Positions 23,161-34,426 of a DNA stretch of 64,000 nucleotides are shown here, one piece after another (the stretch's first letter is position 1; each line of letters begins with the position of its first letter). The notes under the pieces were generated by a model that was not told the origin of the DNA, did not search any database, and saw only the letters and a list, made by a program, of their open reading frames with translations. The stretch lies in the NCBI RefSeq assembly GCF_000350225.1, contig NW_005179353.1:124001-188000 (forward strand), given 5' to 3'. Source of the stretch: Chondrus crispus. Taxonomy: Eukaryota > Rhodophyta > Florideophyceae > Gigartinales > Gigartinaceae. A program made the translations under genes and the position numbers.

Positions 23161-25192
23161 GGGGGGGGCCTCAACCGCCCTCAACCTCTTCTGGACTACC
23201 GCGCTCAGTATTAACTCGCAAGAGCCAAAGGACACGCATACCTCGGTAGAGCCGGAAATCAAGGAGTCACATGACTCAGGGCAACCGATCGTGCAAGGCG
23301 GACGAACGCGGACTGTATTCGCAAAAACGAGAAGGTCGAAGATCATGTACCGAACGCGCAAACGAGACGTTCGACGTCGGAATAACACACGGGAGGAGGG
23401 GCAGCAGTGGGGCCTCAGACATATCAGGGGACTAACTGCAACTCCACAAGACAAGGACACCTTCCGCGAACACAGCAAGAAGCACAGTGCATACGCGCCG
23501 ACACACCGCGAAAAGCGGCTCCGGAACTCGTCCCCTCAGACCGCATTAGGGGCGCCCTCTCGACCTCCTCCCCGGCGGAGCCACGAAGTCCACTTGATGT
23601 CAAGCTGTCGCGCGAAACACTGGAGCGCAGAATATGTCTCGGGCATCCCATCCTAAACAGGCGAGCAAGGGCACGGCGCGTTGCCGCACGGGTATACGTA
23701 CGCGAATGCAGGGCACATAGAACGTGCGCAAGAGGTACGGGTCACTTCATGGCCGGACGCCAGACGGTGCAACAAATCGCGAACTGATAAGCAGCGGAGC
23801 AGCAACACTGTACGCTTGCATACAGTGGCAACGCCGCCGTCGCAGAAAGAAAAACAACTGAAAAAAAAGAAGGAAAATATAAGGGAAAAAATTGGCTAGG
23901 ATGACGTGCGCTACGGGATGGGCATGCAGGCCGCGCCGTACAGTGCTCCAATAGCCGTCGGGAGCAACCAAAATTAACGGAAAAAGTACCCCTACTGTAC
24001 GCGCCCATCGTACCTGGCGTCCATGCGGCACGTGCCGCACGATGAACACGCAATTAGAAGCCATCATGGGACGCCCCATCGGCAAACGGCTCCTCCTCCC
24101 CTCCGTGAACGCCGCGCCATGGGGACGGACCATGAGCGCATGGACGCCAAGCCATCGCAAAGGACGCGACTCGATCGCGCGCACAAGAGCAGGGCACGCG
24201 ACTTTAGCGCAACTCGGGGCCCCTTGGTGCGACCCTACAGAGACCGTCAATCACCGTGGCGCCACGAGACCTACTGAACTTTTTTTTCCTGCGAACTGCG
24301 TGCGCGACGCCCCCAGAGACGCGAAGAGCAGAAGACCGTCGCGCCACAACCAATATGAGTTACGTCCACACCCTTGGAGCATGAACAACGGGAAGAGAAG
24401 AGAAGAACCAGAAGACTGTTGCGCGACGACCAAAGGAGAATCAACACCAGGAGCAAGGCCAAATGGCCGTGGAGGAGATCAGGGGAACGCTGCAAGAAGA
24501 TCGCGTACCGCGCGCGAGAGCATTGGGAAAGACCCACGGACACCGCAAGAAACGTTGTGCTCGCCGCGCGTGATCAAGGAAGTCAACGTCGTCTCGCGGA
24601 CGAAGCTCTGGTCGCGGCATAAGACGATCCCCGACCCGGTACCCTTGTTAGCCCTGATACATCAGTACCTCCCGCACACGACCATGTGCCCCTCTTCACA
24701 GCAGAAAATTACAAGTCACGGGGTCTGCTATAAGTGGGCAGGCAAGGTTGACGATCGCAACCCATAACCGCAGAAGAGAAAATCGGAAGGTCAAAGATCC
24801 CGTACAACACGCGCAGCCGGGAAGAATTCGTGTGGGGACCCACGCCCCCCTCGGTCGGGTCAGCGATACCCACGCAGAGGAAACCCCTGTGCTAAAACTG
24901 ATCAGGGCGCGAAACCCATTCTTGGTCGCATAATTATCGACCGCGGCGCAAACGAACGACGCGTCGCTTCGCGGACATAAACGCGCGCGAAAGACGAGAG
25001 ATGTGCGCGACAGGAAAGATCATGTCGCGGTCACGAGATAGAGCAGCAAATCGCGAACTGCTAAGGAGCGAAGCAAACGACACTACGATTGCATATAGTG
25101 GGCAGGCCGCCGTCACAGAAGGAAAAAATTCAAGGAAAAATCAAGGAAAAATCAAGGAAACATTGGCTCGGATGACATGGTCACCAAGACGG
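23161..25192 (+). other. Accessory region of element A3, part 1, with long tandem repeat
   Basis: After the pol stop come a G-run (GGGGGGGGCC, 23161 on) and about 2 kb with no supported gene. A unit of about 1.27 kb is repeated: AAATCGCGAACTG occurs at 23774 and 25048, and the following bases match with interruptions. The second unit is cut by element A after GCATG and resumes at 37598, where GGTACCATGGGACGC and CCCCGTGGCGCGACGAGAT match the first unit near 24060 and 24255. Short frames are open but show no family resemblance. Confidence 0.6.
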
Positions 25193-25197
25193 GCATG
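25193..25197. other. Target site duplication GCATG, left copy (element A)
   Basis: GCATG precedes the TGTAGCATAAC end of element A and is repeated at 37593-37597 directly after its last base. The perfect 5-bp match fixes both borders. Confidence 0.95.
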
Positions 25198-25867
25198 TGT
25201 AGCATAACCCCCCCCGGGGGGCTTTATTTTAGATTAGATCAACTCCGAATCCGATCGGGTACTGTAGGGCTCGATGCTCTACAGTACCACCACGTGTACC
25301 CCCAAGTACAGGGGGCGCACGTGTACACGTGTACGCGCGGGACCGAAGAGTGCGCGCACACGTGTACTGTCAGCCCCGATGGCTGACAGTATTACAGTGT
25401 CGACCGACCGCTACAGTACGTCGCTACAGTACATCGGTACTGTACTATTATGATATGTTATTATGTATATTAAATATGCAGCGGACCGGCGGCGGGGAAA
25501 GGCGACAAGCACGGACTTGTCACCCACCGACCGTCAAGGTCCGACTTCCCGCTTATTTCTAAGGTAGCGCTCGCTAACTACCTTAGGGCGGCACCGAGCG
25601 CGGGTTGAAGACGCGCGCGGTACGCCCACGAGCCGGCTCCGGCTCCGCCCGTCGGTACTGGATCGTTACCCAGTACTGCGCCGGGGCGTCGAGGCGTCGA
25701 ACCGCGCGCGCGTACCGACGTCCTCCCCGTTCCCGCTCTACCACGCTACCCGGGCCCGCTGCCCGGTGCCGTTAGCTGGTGTCCTGCTTCACCCCCGTCT
25801 TCCCGATGGGACGGGGTCTCGGTCGAACTGTGCATACACCCCTATCGCTGGGGGTGTTTATGCTACA
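25198..25867 (+). repeat. 5' LTR of element A, hairpin-rich
   Basis: It begins TGTAGCATAAC and ends GTTTATGCTACA, a long terminal inverted repeat for an LTR. It holds a chain of perfect inverted repeats: GTACTGTAG/CTACAGTAC (25259-25287), ACTGTCAGCC/GGCTGACAGT with a 5-nt loop (25366-25390), CTAAGGTAG/CTACCTTAG (25559-25586), GTACTGG/CCAGTAC (25655-25676) and ACACCCC/GGGGTGT (25836-25857). The AT-rich TATTATGATATGTTATTATG near 25446 is the most promoter-like part. Confidence 0.95.
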
Positions 25868-25868
25868 G

Positions 25869-25890
25869 TGGTCTCCCGACCTAGAAGACC
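25869..25890 (+). promoter_or_regulatory. Primer binding site of element A
   Basis: TGGTCTCCCGACCTAG starts one base after the LTR end. The TGG pairs with a tRNA CCA tail. I cannot assign the tRNA. Elements B and E carry nearly the same sequence. Confidence 0.8.
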
Positions 25891-25947
25891 CTGGAGTCCG
25901 ATCTCCGAGAAGACTTCCGCTTCCCTCCGCAAACTGATCGCGTCGAG

Positions 25948-26604
25948 ATGAGCCAAGAGCTCGAGCCCTCGATCCGCTCCGAAGCGGCGGATCTGAGTCC
26001 GGCCGCTGTGCAGTCCCCATCCGCCCCGTCGGGCGACGGCGACGCAGGTCCTCGTGACCTCGAACCGTCGCTCGGATCCTCCGAGGAAAGAGCGGCGGCG
26101 ATGTTCGAACGCATAGCCGAATACATCGAGGAAGTCCGTACTTCCCTTCGGATCGATGTATCGGACCATGTATACACTCGATGTATGGCCGAACTCCGCT
26201 CCCTGCGTGAAGGGGGGTTCGATAGAGTGACGCAGTCCTTAGAGAATCTCCGAGCACTGATCGACGAGTTACACTCGCGGATCGTGCTCGTCGAAGACTC
26301 CTGTTTCGCCTCGCCCGGACCGTCCGGGAAAGGTCGCCTTGAGAGGCCGACCGCGGTGAGACGACCCGAGGACCGAACCTCTCCGTCCGCAGAGCAATTG
26401 GGTGCGTTCGCGCACCTCTCCGCTGAGCTCGACGCCACTCGTCGGCGTGCTCGTGACATGGAACGTACCATGGCCGAAAGGCTACCCGGTGCCCCCCGAG
26501 AGGGCCCGGTGGTACCGTACCTCCGAGCGCCGCCGCCCCCGAAGGTTGGCGTCCGACTGGTGCCGCTACCAGTCGGACTGCAGAAGGAAGCCGTCCTCCG
26601 ATAG
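25948..26604 (+). pseudogene. gag: Element A gag, N-terminal frame
   Basis: 218 codons from ATG 25948 to TAG 26602. The protein starts with a Ser/Pro/acidic segment. A probable coiled coil follows (ERAAAMFERIAEYIEEVRTS, then VTQSLENLRALIDELHSRI), and then a second helical stretch (HLSAELDATRRRARDMERTM). This matches the layout of gag N-termini in elements B and E. The capsid continues in another frame downstream, so a frameshift near 26590 separates the two parts. A programmed shift is possible but nothing supports it. Confidence 0.78.
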
Positions 26605-28142
26605 ACGCGAACTTCGCGTCTGAGATCCAAGCCTTGCCGCCTATCGTCGGAGGTAGGCGGCAAGTGGACCGCGTATCGTACGCGGACGAACAGGACCGTG
26701 GAAGAGCCGCCCGCGGATCCGGAGAACCGATGTTCTCCGTCGATCCCCGCTGGGGCGGCTACCCGCCGGCAGGTTACGCCGAGCATCCAGGTCCGGTAGT
26801 CGTCCGTACGCTACCGGTTACCTCCTTCGGCACGCTGGGTCCCGCTGAACCCGGGCTCGAGCCGGTACATACGATGATCCAAGAGTTCTGCGCCGTTGCT
26901 GACTATCGTATGTACCGCTTGGATAACACCTGGAGGCTCTTTACCTCGGGTGACGCGGGACGGATCGCGAAGTACGTCCAACGCTGTCGTGGGATCCGTC
27001 CCACGATGCGCAGCTTCTACGGTACCGACCCGATCCAGCTGCTGCCGGTCTTCAGGAATATCCGAATCACCTTCAACTCGCAACACCTGACCGAAGGTGT
27101 TGCGGTACGAGTCCTAGCGCACTTCCTCGAGCGCGACGCGGAGCGCCTGTATACGAGTTATACAATGCGTGGCCTCCGCGCCGGCCAGCTCCACGACGAC
27201 GTGGGCTGGCCAGGGCTCGTGAATCAATTCTTAAAACGCTACCTCACGGACGACGTGTTAGGTGAAGCGTACGACGCTGTCGCTACGGCGCGACAGCAAT
27301 CGCATGAGACGGAAAGCACGTTTGCTGACCGACTCAAGACTGCCGCGTTCCGATGCACGGCAGTCTTCTCCGAACAGTCCCTCGCGCACTACTTCGTGCG
27401 GGGACTGGCACCGGCAACCCGTGCCGCAGTATCCGAAACTGTGCAAAGGCTGCCAGGCAGTCAGAAGACCGATCTTCCGACCATCCGCCGTATCGCCACG
27501 GCGGAAGGTACAACGTACCGCGCCCGGCGCAGTTTACCTCTGCCGGATTCGAAACCGGCAGGGAGGGCTGGCAGGACTACGAAGTCTGCCGCGACAAGTT
27601 TGCCCGCCTCGACCCTCCATATCGGGGAGTAAGAGTGGCAGGCCGACCCTGTCCTCATTACGCAAGGACCAGGGCCCGTGGGGGCACGAACCCCCTCACC
27701 GATGTCGACCGGAACGACATCGAGTTACGCGACCGCATTCGCGGCCACTCCAAGAGTGGCAAGGGACACGGACCCCCGCGTCGCCGAGCTCGATATCTCG
27801 AGTCGAGATAGGGGAAACGCCTCGCCTCGCGTGCCCCTCCTCATCGATGAGGAGGCGCGGCACGCGGCGACCTTCGCCTCAACAGACGGCAGCGCGAACG
27901 TGTGCTGGCTATGCCGTACGTACTGGCATGCCATGTACGCGTGCCCGTTCCTGTCGCCGGAACAACGAATGTTCACGGCGTACAGGAACTACCGCTACCA
28001 GATGCAGACGCGCCCCGGTGCGCGTAATCTTCTCCGGCAGGCGGCGGGCGAGGGCCGGCAGGCGGACACAAGGTACCCCGACAAGGAGAAAGAGGGGACC
28101 GAGACCGTTCTCGGTTACCCTAACAGGTACAAAATGCGATAA
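26605..28142 (+). pseudogene. gag: Element A gag, capsid and nucleocapsid
   Basis: The frame is open from about 26604 and contains the capsid domain (YRMYRLDNTWRLF, GWPGLVNQFLKRYLTDDVLG, HYFVRGLAPATRAAV). An in-frame TAA at 27630-27632 interrupts it, and the frame then continues to a zinc knuckle of CX2CX4HX4C form (CWLCRTYWHAMYAC) at about 27901-27942. It ends at TAA 28140-28142, overlapping the ATG of the next frame (TAATG). Apart from the stop and the upstream frameshift the gene looks intact. Confidence 0.85.
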
Positions 28143-28432
28143 TGTACCTGCAAGACTGGGTAGAGGATCCGTACCCTCTACCCACAGAGGGTCACGAAGG
28201 CGAGCCGACTCGCTTCGTCCGCCATATCCTGCGACGACCGGACGCCGCAGGTCAAGGCCCGGAAGTACCCGAATACTTCGTCACGGCCGCCGAGCCGCAG
28301 TGGGGGAATCGTCCCGACCCACGCGGCCGGCTACCAGAAGAAGACCTGGCTGTCGATAGCCAGGAGGTTAGCTCCGATAGACGGGTAGTTCTAAAAAAGG
28401 GTAAAGACGGTTACGTACACGCGGTCGCGTGA
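28142..28432 (+). CDS. Small frame between gag and pol of element A, 96 aa, unknown
   Basis: It starts at an ATG overlapping the gag stop (TAATG), the arrangement used for termination-reinitiation in some elements, and ends with TGA at 28430. The 96-residue product has acidic and proline-rich stretches and no motif I recognise. It may be the real N-terminus of the pol product, now separated by a frameshift, since the protease frame opens 112 bp downstream. Confidence 0.4.
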   Translation: MYLQDWVEDPYPLPTEGHEGEPTRFVRHILRRPDAAGQGPEVPEYFVTAAEPQWGNRPDPRGRLPEEDLAVDSQEVSSDRRVVLKKGKDGYVHAVA

Positions 28433-28544
28433 GCCGTCTTTTCCGCACGAACTAGACCCGACCCTGCGTGCTCGCCGAGGACACAGGGGGTATTGTCCGA
28501 TAATACATCCCCTGCTACCGGAGGCGAGCACGGGAGCTCCTGTA

Positions 28545-31500
28545 ATGCCGATACAGGAGGGAGCGCACGTCGAGGCCTCCGAAGGCCCGACGTTAGGAGG
28601 ACAAGACACCGGGACAGCTGACGTCCCGGGGAGGCGTAACAATGGCGACGGGGGCAACGACGACCGAAAAGATTCGGTCGACCCCCTGACTCCTGCGAGC
28701 CCAAGGTCGCCGGAGAAGGGTTCGTGTCGTACGGACTCCAATAATCCGGGGGGCGTCACTGATCCGCGGACGCCCCAAGAAAGGGGGAGAAGGAAACGCA
28801 AGCGGGGGCAGCACCGAAATCGAAGGCCCCGGCGGAACGACCTCACCGATAAGGTCACCCCGAAGGTTGTCGACGGCATCATTTGCCTTCTGATGTCGAA
28901 GATCTACAACGTCCTCGGCTCGATAGCCACAGAGGGAAATGCATTTAAACCCCGCATGATCGCCGTTGATACGTGCTCGGGGTATAATCTGGTGAGGAAG
29001 GCCGACCTTCCCCCCGATTGGACGCGTTACGTCGTGCACGACGCACCTCTGCCACGATTGGCAGGCGCGAATAGCACCCCCCTCAAGCTTTCGGCCGTCG
29101 TCCGCCTGGATGTGCGGTTGAGGAACACGGTGTTCCGAATTCCGTTCGTAGCCGCAGACCAGCTCGCCGTGCCGGTCCTCCTCGGCACGGCCTTCATCGA
29201 TACGCACGTGCGATGTATCGACATCGAGGCTCAACGGATGGAGCTGCGCCAAGGCGGCTCTGTTGCCATCGTCGACGGAAAAGGGGAGCCGACTCCCCGT
29301 ACCAGGCGTAACGGACGCCAGACGAGACGGCCCAATGTACAAGAGGAGGCCCCGCAGGCGATCCGAATCGCCCGCTGGGTTACCATCCCCGCAAGGTCGC
29401 AAGCCCGAGTGCGCGTCACCACTGCGGGGAGGGGCCTCGTATTCATGGAGCCGAAGCCGTCACTTCAACACCGACATGGAGTGAGGCTGACGAACGGTGT
29501 CGTCGAGGTACTGCCGAATCAGACCTTCGACGTCCTCGTCGCGAACTTTTCGCGACGGGAAAGGCGGCTTCCGAAGCACACCGTCGTAGGGTATGCGACG
29601 CGCAACCCCCTCGCGATCCTGACGCCCGAACGTCGCGTCGCCGAGGGGATCGCACACGCGCTACACCTGACCGACTTGACCGATCAAGTCGGGAAGGCAA
29701 GAGCTGGACGACCAAGCTCCGATGAGCTAGAGAGCGTTAGGAGGGAACAGGTGGGTACGGACGATCGGCCACCTATAGACCAACCGACGACGGGAGGCAC
29801 CGTGAACATCCACAAAAAGGATCCCAAAAATCCACCGATGGATTGGGAAAAAGAGGTGGACTTGTCATACATCGACGATGACAAGTTCCATGGCCACGTA
29901 CTCGAGATGCTCCGTAAGCATTCGAGTCTGTGGAGCGGTGCGCGCGGAACGATCCGAGCCACGGAACACGGCATCCCTCTCGAACCGGGAACGAAACCGA
30001 TTCGTTCGATGCCCTATCGGAAGGGGCCCGCCATGCGCGAGATGGTTGCCAAGGAAGTCAACCAAATTCTGAACGCAGGGATTATCGAACCCGCGAGCAC
30101 CGAGTGGGCGTCCCCGGTGGTGCTCGTCCCGAAGAAAGACGGCTCTCTTCGGTTCTGCGTGGACTACTGGCGTCTCAACGCGAAGACGGCAGCGGATTCG
30201 TATCCGCTGCCCCGGATGGACGACTGCATCGACTCGTTAGGAGATGCAGCCGTCTTTACGACGTTGGACTGCAATTCCGGTTATTGGCAGATCCCCGTCG
30301 CTCCGGAGGACCGGGATAAGACCACGTTTACGACGCACATGGGCACGTTTCGCCACCTGCGCATGCCGTTCGGACTAAAAGGGGCACCGGCCACCTTCGA
30401 ACGTGCATTGGATATTATCCTTTCCGGAGTCCGCTGGCAAATATGCCTCGTCTATCTCGATGACGTCATAGTGTTTTCGCGTACGGACGCGGAACACGCG
30501 AAGCATCTCGACACTGTCTTGAGCTTGTTAGGGAGTGCCGGCATCTCCCTCAGGCTCAAGAAGTGTGGCTTCTTTCAACCGAAGGTACACTACCTGGGGC
30601 ACGTCATCTCCCCAGGTAAGTTGAGCGTGGCCGATACGGCGGCCGACGCCTTCCGAACGTTCACGTTCCCGAGGACGCTGACGCAGGTGCGCTCGTTCCT
30701 CGGGACGTGTAACGTATATCGCCGCTTCGTTAAGGGCTTCTCGAAAATAGCCCGCCCGTTGACGGATATGACGCGCAAGGATTCCGATCCTGACTTCTAT
30801 AATCCTACCGAGGATCAACTCCAGGCGTTCGAGAACCTTAAGGAGTGCATGATCGCTGCGCCGATCCTCGCGTTGCCTCGGCATGGACGACCGTACATGA
30901 TCGACACCGACGTGAGCGCCTACCAACTAGTCTGCACACTGCTCTAAGAGCACGACCAGCCAAACGATTGGCGCCCCGTTGGGTATTGGTCTTACTGGCT
31001 GAACGACAGCGAACGAAACTACAGCGCTACCAAGCGCGAATGCTTCGCCGTAGTGTGGGCCGTCCGCACACTACGGCCGTACGTTGAAGGCACGAAGTTC
31101 ACAGTCCGAACGGATCACGACGCCTTGACGTGGCTCATGTCCCTCACCGAGAGTTCCGGTAGACTCGCCCGGTGGCGGCTACGTCTGGCTGAATACGAGT
31201 TCACCATTCAGTACCGCCCCGGGCGCGTGCAGCAGGTACCGGACGCCCTGTCACGCCTCGTGTCGCCGAGAGTCGTCGACGACCCTCGCCCCGGCGTCGA
31301 GGTGGATGACGACATTCCCACCTTCGACGCGGGCACGACCGTTCGAGACGTATCGAACGAGCTCGCGGGCCACGTTTGCATCGCGAGCTGTGACCACGAG
31401 GTCGAGCACATCTTCGCGACGACACGGAACCAAGCCAGCTCACGAAGAAAGTCGCGCGCCCGAGCGCGCGACGAGCCGAGGGGCGAAGACGAAGCCCCCG

Positions 31501-33125
31501 CTCTCCAAGGACCCAATTCGTTCTGGGAGGAGAATGACGAGTTCGACGCCACCGACATCGAGCGCACCGCAGACCACGAGGCTGGCGCGCCCGACTCTTC
31601 GGTCGCCCCTCCGCAGGACGACCTTCCGGCTCCTCTTACGATAGAGGAGATTGCCGAAGAGCAACGCGTGGATGACTTCTGCCAAACCGTTTTGGCACGA
31701 CAGTCAGAGTCCCGGGACTCCGTGTTCTTCGAGGACCACCAGGGGGTGCTCAAACGGAGACCCTTCTTCGACCCTGCTATCGTGCAGGTGGTGGTACCTC
31801 GGACGCTCCGCGCTAGGCTCTTTCGCCTGTGCCACAACTCGGTCATCGCAGGGCACCCGGGCCAGAACCGTATGTACTACGCGCTCCGTCGCGAGTACTA
31901 CTGGCCCCATCTGGCCGCAGATGTTGCCGCCACGGTGCGAGGTTGTCGAACCTGCGCGATGAACCGGGTCAAGCTGAGGAAACATCTCAACCGATTGAGA
32001 TTGTTTCCAGCTACGAGGCCGCTCGAGAGACTGGCCATCGACATCTTGGGGCCGCTCCCCAAGACGAAGTCAGGAAAACGGTTCCTGCTCGTGATCACGG
32101 ACCGCTTTAGCAAGCTGACGCAAGTCGTTGCGCTTCGCACGATAACCGCATACACCGTTGCAGTTGCGTTCTGCGAATCGTGGGTGTTTAAGTACGGCGT
32201 CCCACGCACGTTGCTGTCGGATAGCGGACTGCAGTTTAATGCCAAGTTTTTCTACAGCACGTGCCGTGTTCTGGGGATAACTAATATGTACACATCGGCG
32301 TACCATCCTCAGACGAACGGGCAAGTCGAGCGATACAACCGAACAATCGCTGCGATGCTACGCAACTACGTAGGCGAGCATCAAGATGACCGAGACGTGT
32401 ACTTGGGGCCGCTTACGTATGCGTATAACTCCCACGTACACCGCACCACCAACAAGACGCCGTTCGAGCTCGTGCTCAGCAGACCACCGCCGGAGTTCTC
32501 GCTTCGACGAGCCGACGGTGACGTTCCCCCTGCCAACAGGGGGAACCAACGTGCCGAATTTTTCAAGACCTTGGATTCGACAATCCAGAGGGCCTACGGG
32601 AGCCTGCGACGGACGCAGGATCGCTACAAGCGCGACTTCGATAAGCGCATACGACAGATCAATTCGCGACTCCATCCGGGAGAGTACATATACCTCAACC
32701 CCACCGACGGGGGGAAGACTTCGAACAAGCTCGCGTCCCCCGCAGTCGGACCCTACCGCGTCCTCGCGAACGACCACCGAACCATCACGATCGATCGTGA
32801 TGGGGTCACTGAGCGGGTCTCCGCAGATCGTTGCGTATACGCGCCACCGCCGACGGACGCACTACGGGCGAGCACAACAACCCCAGCTGACCTCGCCGAC
32901 AAGGCCAGAGAGGGAACACAGTACGCTGTCGAGCGACTACTGAAGCACCGGAATATGGAAGACGGAACTATCGAGTTCCTCATCAAGTGGGCGGATTTCG
33001 ACACGCCCACCTGGACTGCGCGGACTCACGTCCCGGAGGAGTTAGTGTCTCGTTACGCCCAACACCTCCGGAGACGCACCGGCATGGACCTCAACTCAAA
33101 CGTGAACGCAGACGTTCACGCTTGA
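28545..33125 (+). pseudogene. pol: Element A pol polyprotein with one in-frame stop
   Basis: One frame of 1527 codons from ATG 28545 to TGA 33123, broken only by TAA at 30945-30947. That stop sits where A3 and E have Gln (TLLQEH, TLLQTH). Domains: basic N-terminus; protease with loop VDTCSG at residue 142 (DTGS expected); RT with SGYWQIPVAPEDRDKTTF and YLDD near residue 636; RNase H (RTDHDALTWL, DALSRL); integrase zinc region near residue 1095 and D, D, E near residues 1165, 1225 and 1261; a chromodomain from about residue 1457 (YAVERLLKHRNMEDGTIEFL, TPTWTARTH). RT also has FCVDYWRLN for the usual YRRLN. It is the best preserved pol in the window. Confidence 0.93.
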
Positions 33126-33133
33126 GGAGGGGG
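33102..33133 (+). repeat. Hairpin plus polypurine motif at the pol end of element A
   Basis: GTGAACG (33102-33108) and CGTTCAC (33113-33119) form a 7-bp stem over the last pol codons. They are followed at once by the stop and a GGAGGGGG run. The same hairpin and a G-run lie directly before the 3' LTR at 36889-36922 and before the A3 LTR at 44751-44781. Confidence 0.75.
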
Positions 33134-34426
33134 CCCCCAACCGCTCCTTTTGTGATAAAGGTAACCGACCGCGGTTGGACAAAATTCCAATAAAGGGGCA
33201 AGGACACCGGTCCTCCAACCTCCCCCGACGGGGAGGGAGTCACACGACTCCAGGAGCAACACCGGACAAAGATCCTCGAAAGGAGCACGCAAACGCGAAG
33301 AAGTCGCGTGACAGCAAGCAGTACGGGCTACCCTATGACAATCCCAGCGGAAGCGGCAACTAACGGAGAAGAACAACGGACCCTCCCAGCCGACAATACG
33401 GACCAGAACCGCGTTAGCCCACAGGGGTATTAACACGACAGCATGAGTCAGGGAGTCCCGAATCCCCTCGCCGCCACAGGGGCACAGCAGCGATCTGCAT
33501 GAACTCTCGAATCGCCAATTGTTAAACGCCAACTCACGGGGTAGGGCGTGGGATTTCACGCGCTCTATAGCGTGCCGTGCCCACCGAAAGGGTCGCCTCG
33601 ATAACCTGGCGCCGGTGCGTGAGTACGCGAACGTACGGGGCGTCTAAAATAAGGCACCAGGAGCAATGGAGGCGCACCCATGCTCAAGGTACGGACCAAG
33701 TGAGGACGAGGTGAACAAGCCCGACGCGCAATTAATACGTCGGCGCAGAACTCGTGCCACAACTGTCGACCCACCTCATCGTCAGCCTGCGGTACGCACT
33801 GTAAATTCGGTACAGACCGTTCTGGCAACCCGCCGCCACCGACGGCAGAAGGTTAAAAACAGATGAAATTAAGGGTGGATGGGAAATTACACAGCCACGC
33901 GCGGGTGGCACGTGCGGGAAGGGCCACCGAGCCACATGTAATCGATGACAGGGCAGCGATACGTGCGTCGCGCCCGACACTTGGCAATAACCACCCCCAC
34001 GGGCGGGGACTAATTTTTTTGGCAAAAATACATTTTCGCGGGAAAATTAATTTTTGCAATTTTTTTGCTAATCTAATCAAGGTCAAGGCGCTTTTGCGCA
34101 AATGCAGTGCTGGACAGCACGCGCGCGCGCATGTCGCGCTGTGGAGCTTGCGCTCTACAGTAGCTACTGGACAAAAACGCGCACGCGCGCGTTGCATTCG
34201 TCGCGCGACGCGCCCTCGACCGGTTCGAGGGCAAGGGCTGCTTAGCGTTGTTTTAGACCCTAACCGTCCGGGTCTCCTTGCACCTGCCCTCCGCCGCCAG
34301 CGTGCCGCGCTCAGCGCAGCCGCAAGCGGGAAACAGCAGGGCTCGCACGAGCCACGCAAGGGGGAGGCTCATCACCGGAACCGCGCGACGCGGGTTAGGG
34401 ACAAGAACAGAAGATGCGAAGAGTCT
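33134..34426 (+). other. Accessory region of element A without supported gene
   Basis: This 1.3-kb stretch between pol and the 3' end of the antisense gene holds only short frames. Around 34010-34075 it is unusually AT-rich, with several runs of T and A. It is followed by palindromic stretches rich in CGCGCG and a GTAGAGC/GCTCTAC pair near 34142-34160. I see no recognisable protein. Confidence 0.5.

Noticed and set aside
23161..25192. Possible new gene in the A3 accessory region (frame of 241 codons at 24042-24767)
   Set aside because: The frame is Arg/Thr-rich, overlaps other open frames, and is not conserved in the second copy of the tandem repeat.
25881..26786. Minus-strand frame of 301 codons opposite gag of element A
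   Set aside because: It mirrors GC-rich gag codons, is Arg/Ser-rich, and has no relative elsewhere. It is a shadow frame, unlike the antisense genes near the 3' LTR, which have conserved relatives.
27262..28359. Plus-strand frame of 365 codons overlapping gag
   Set aside because: Very Arg/Pro-rich, and it overlaps the capsid and zinc knuckle read in another frame that carries the real motifs.
28593..29402. Minus-strand frame of 269 codons opposite the element A protease
   Set aside because: Shadow of the protease and linker coding region, with no motif and no counterpart opposite the proteases of B or E.
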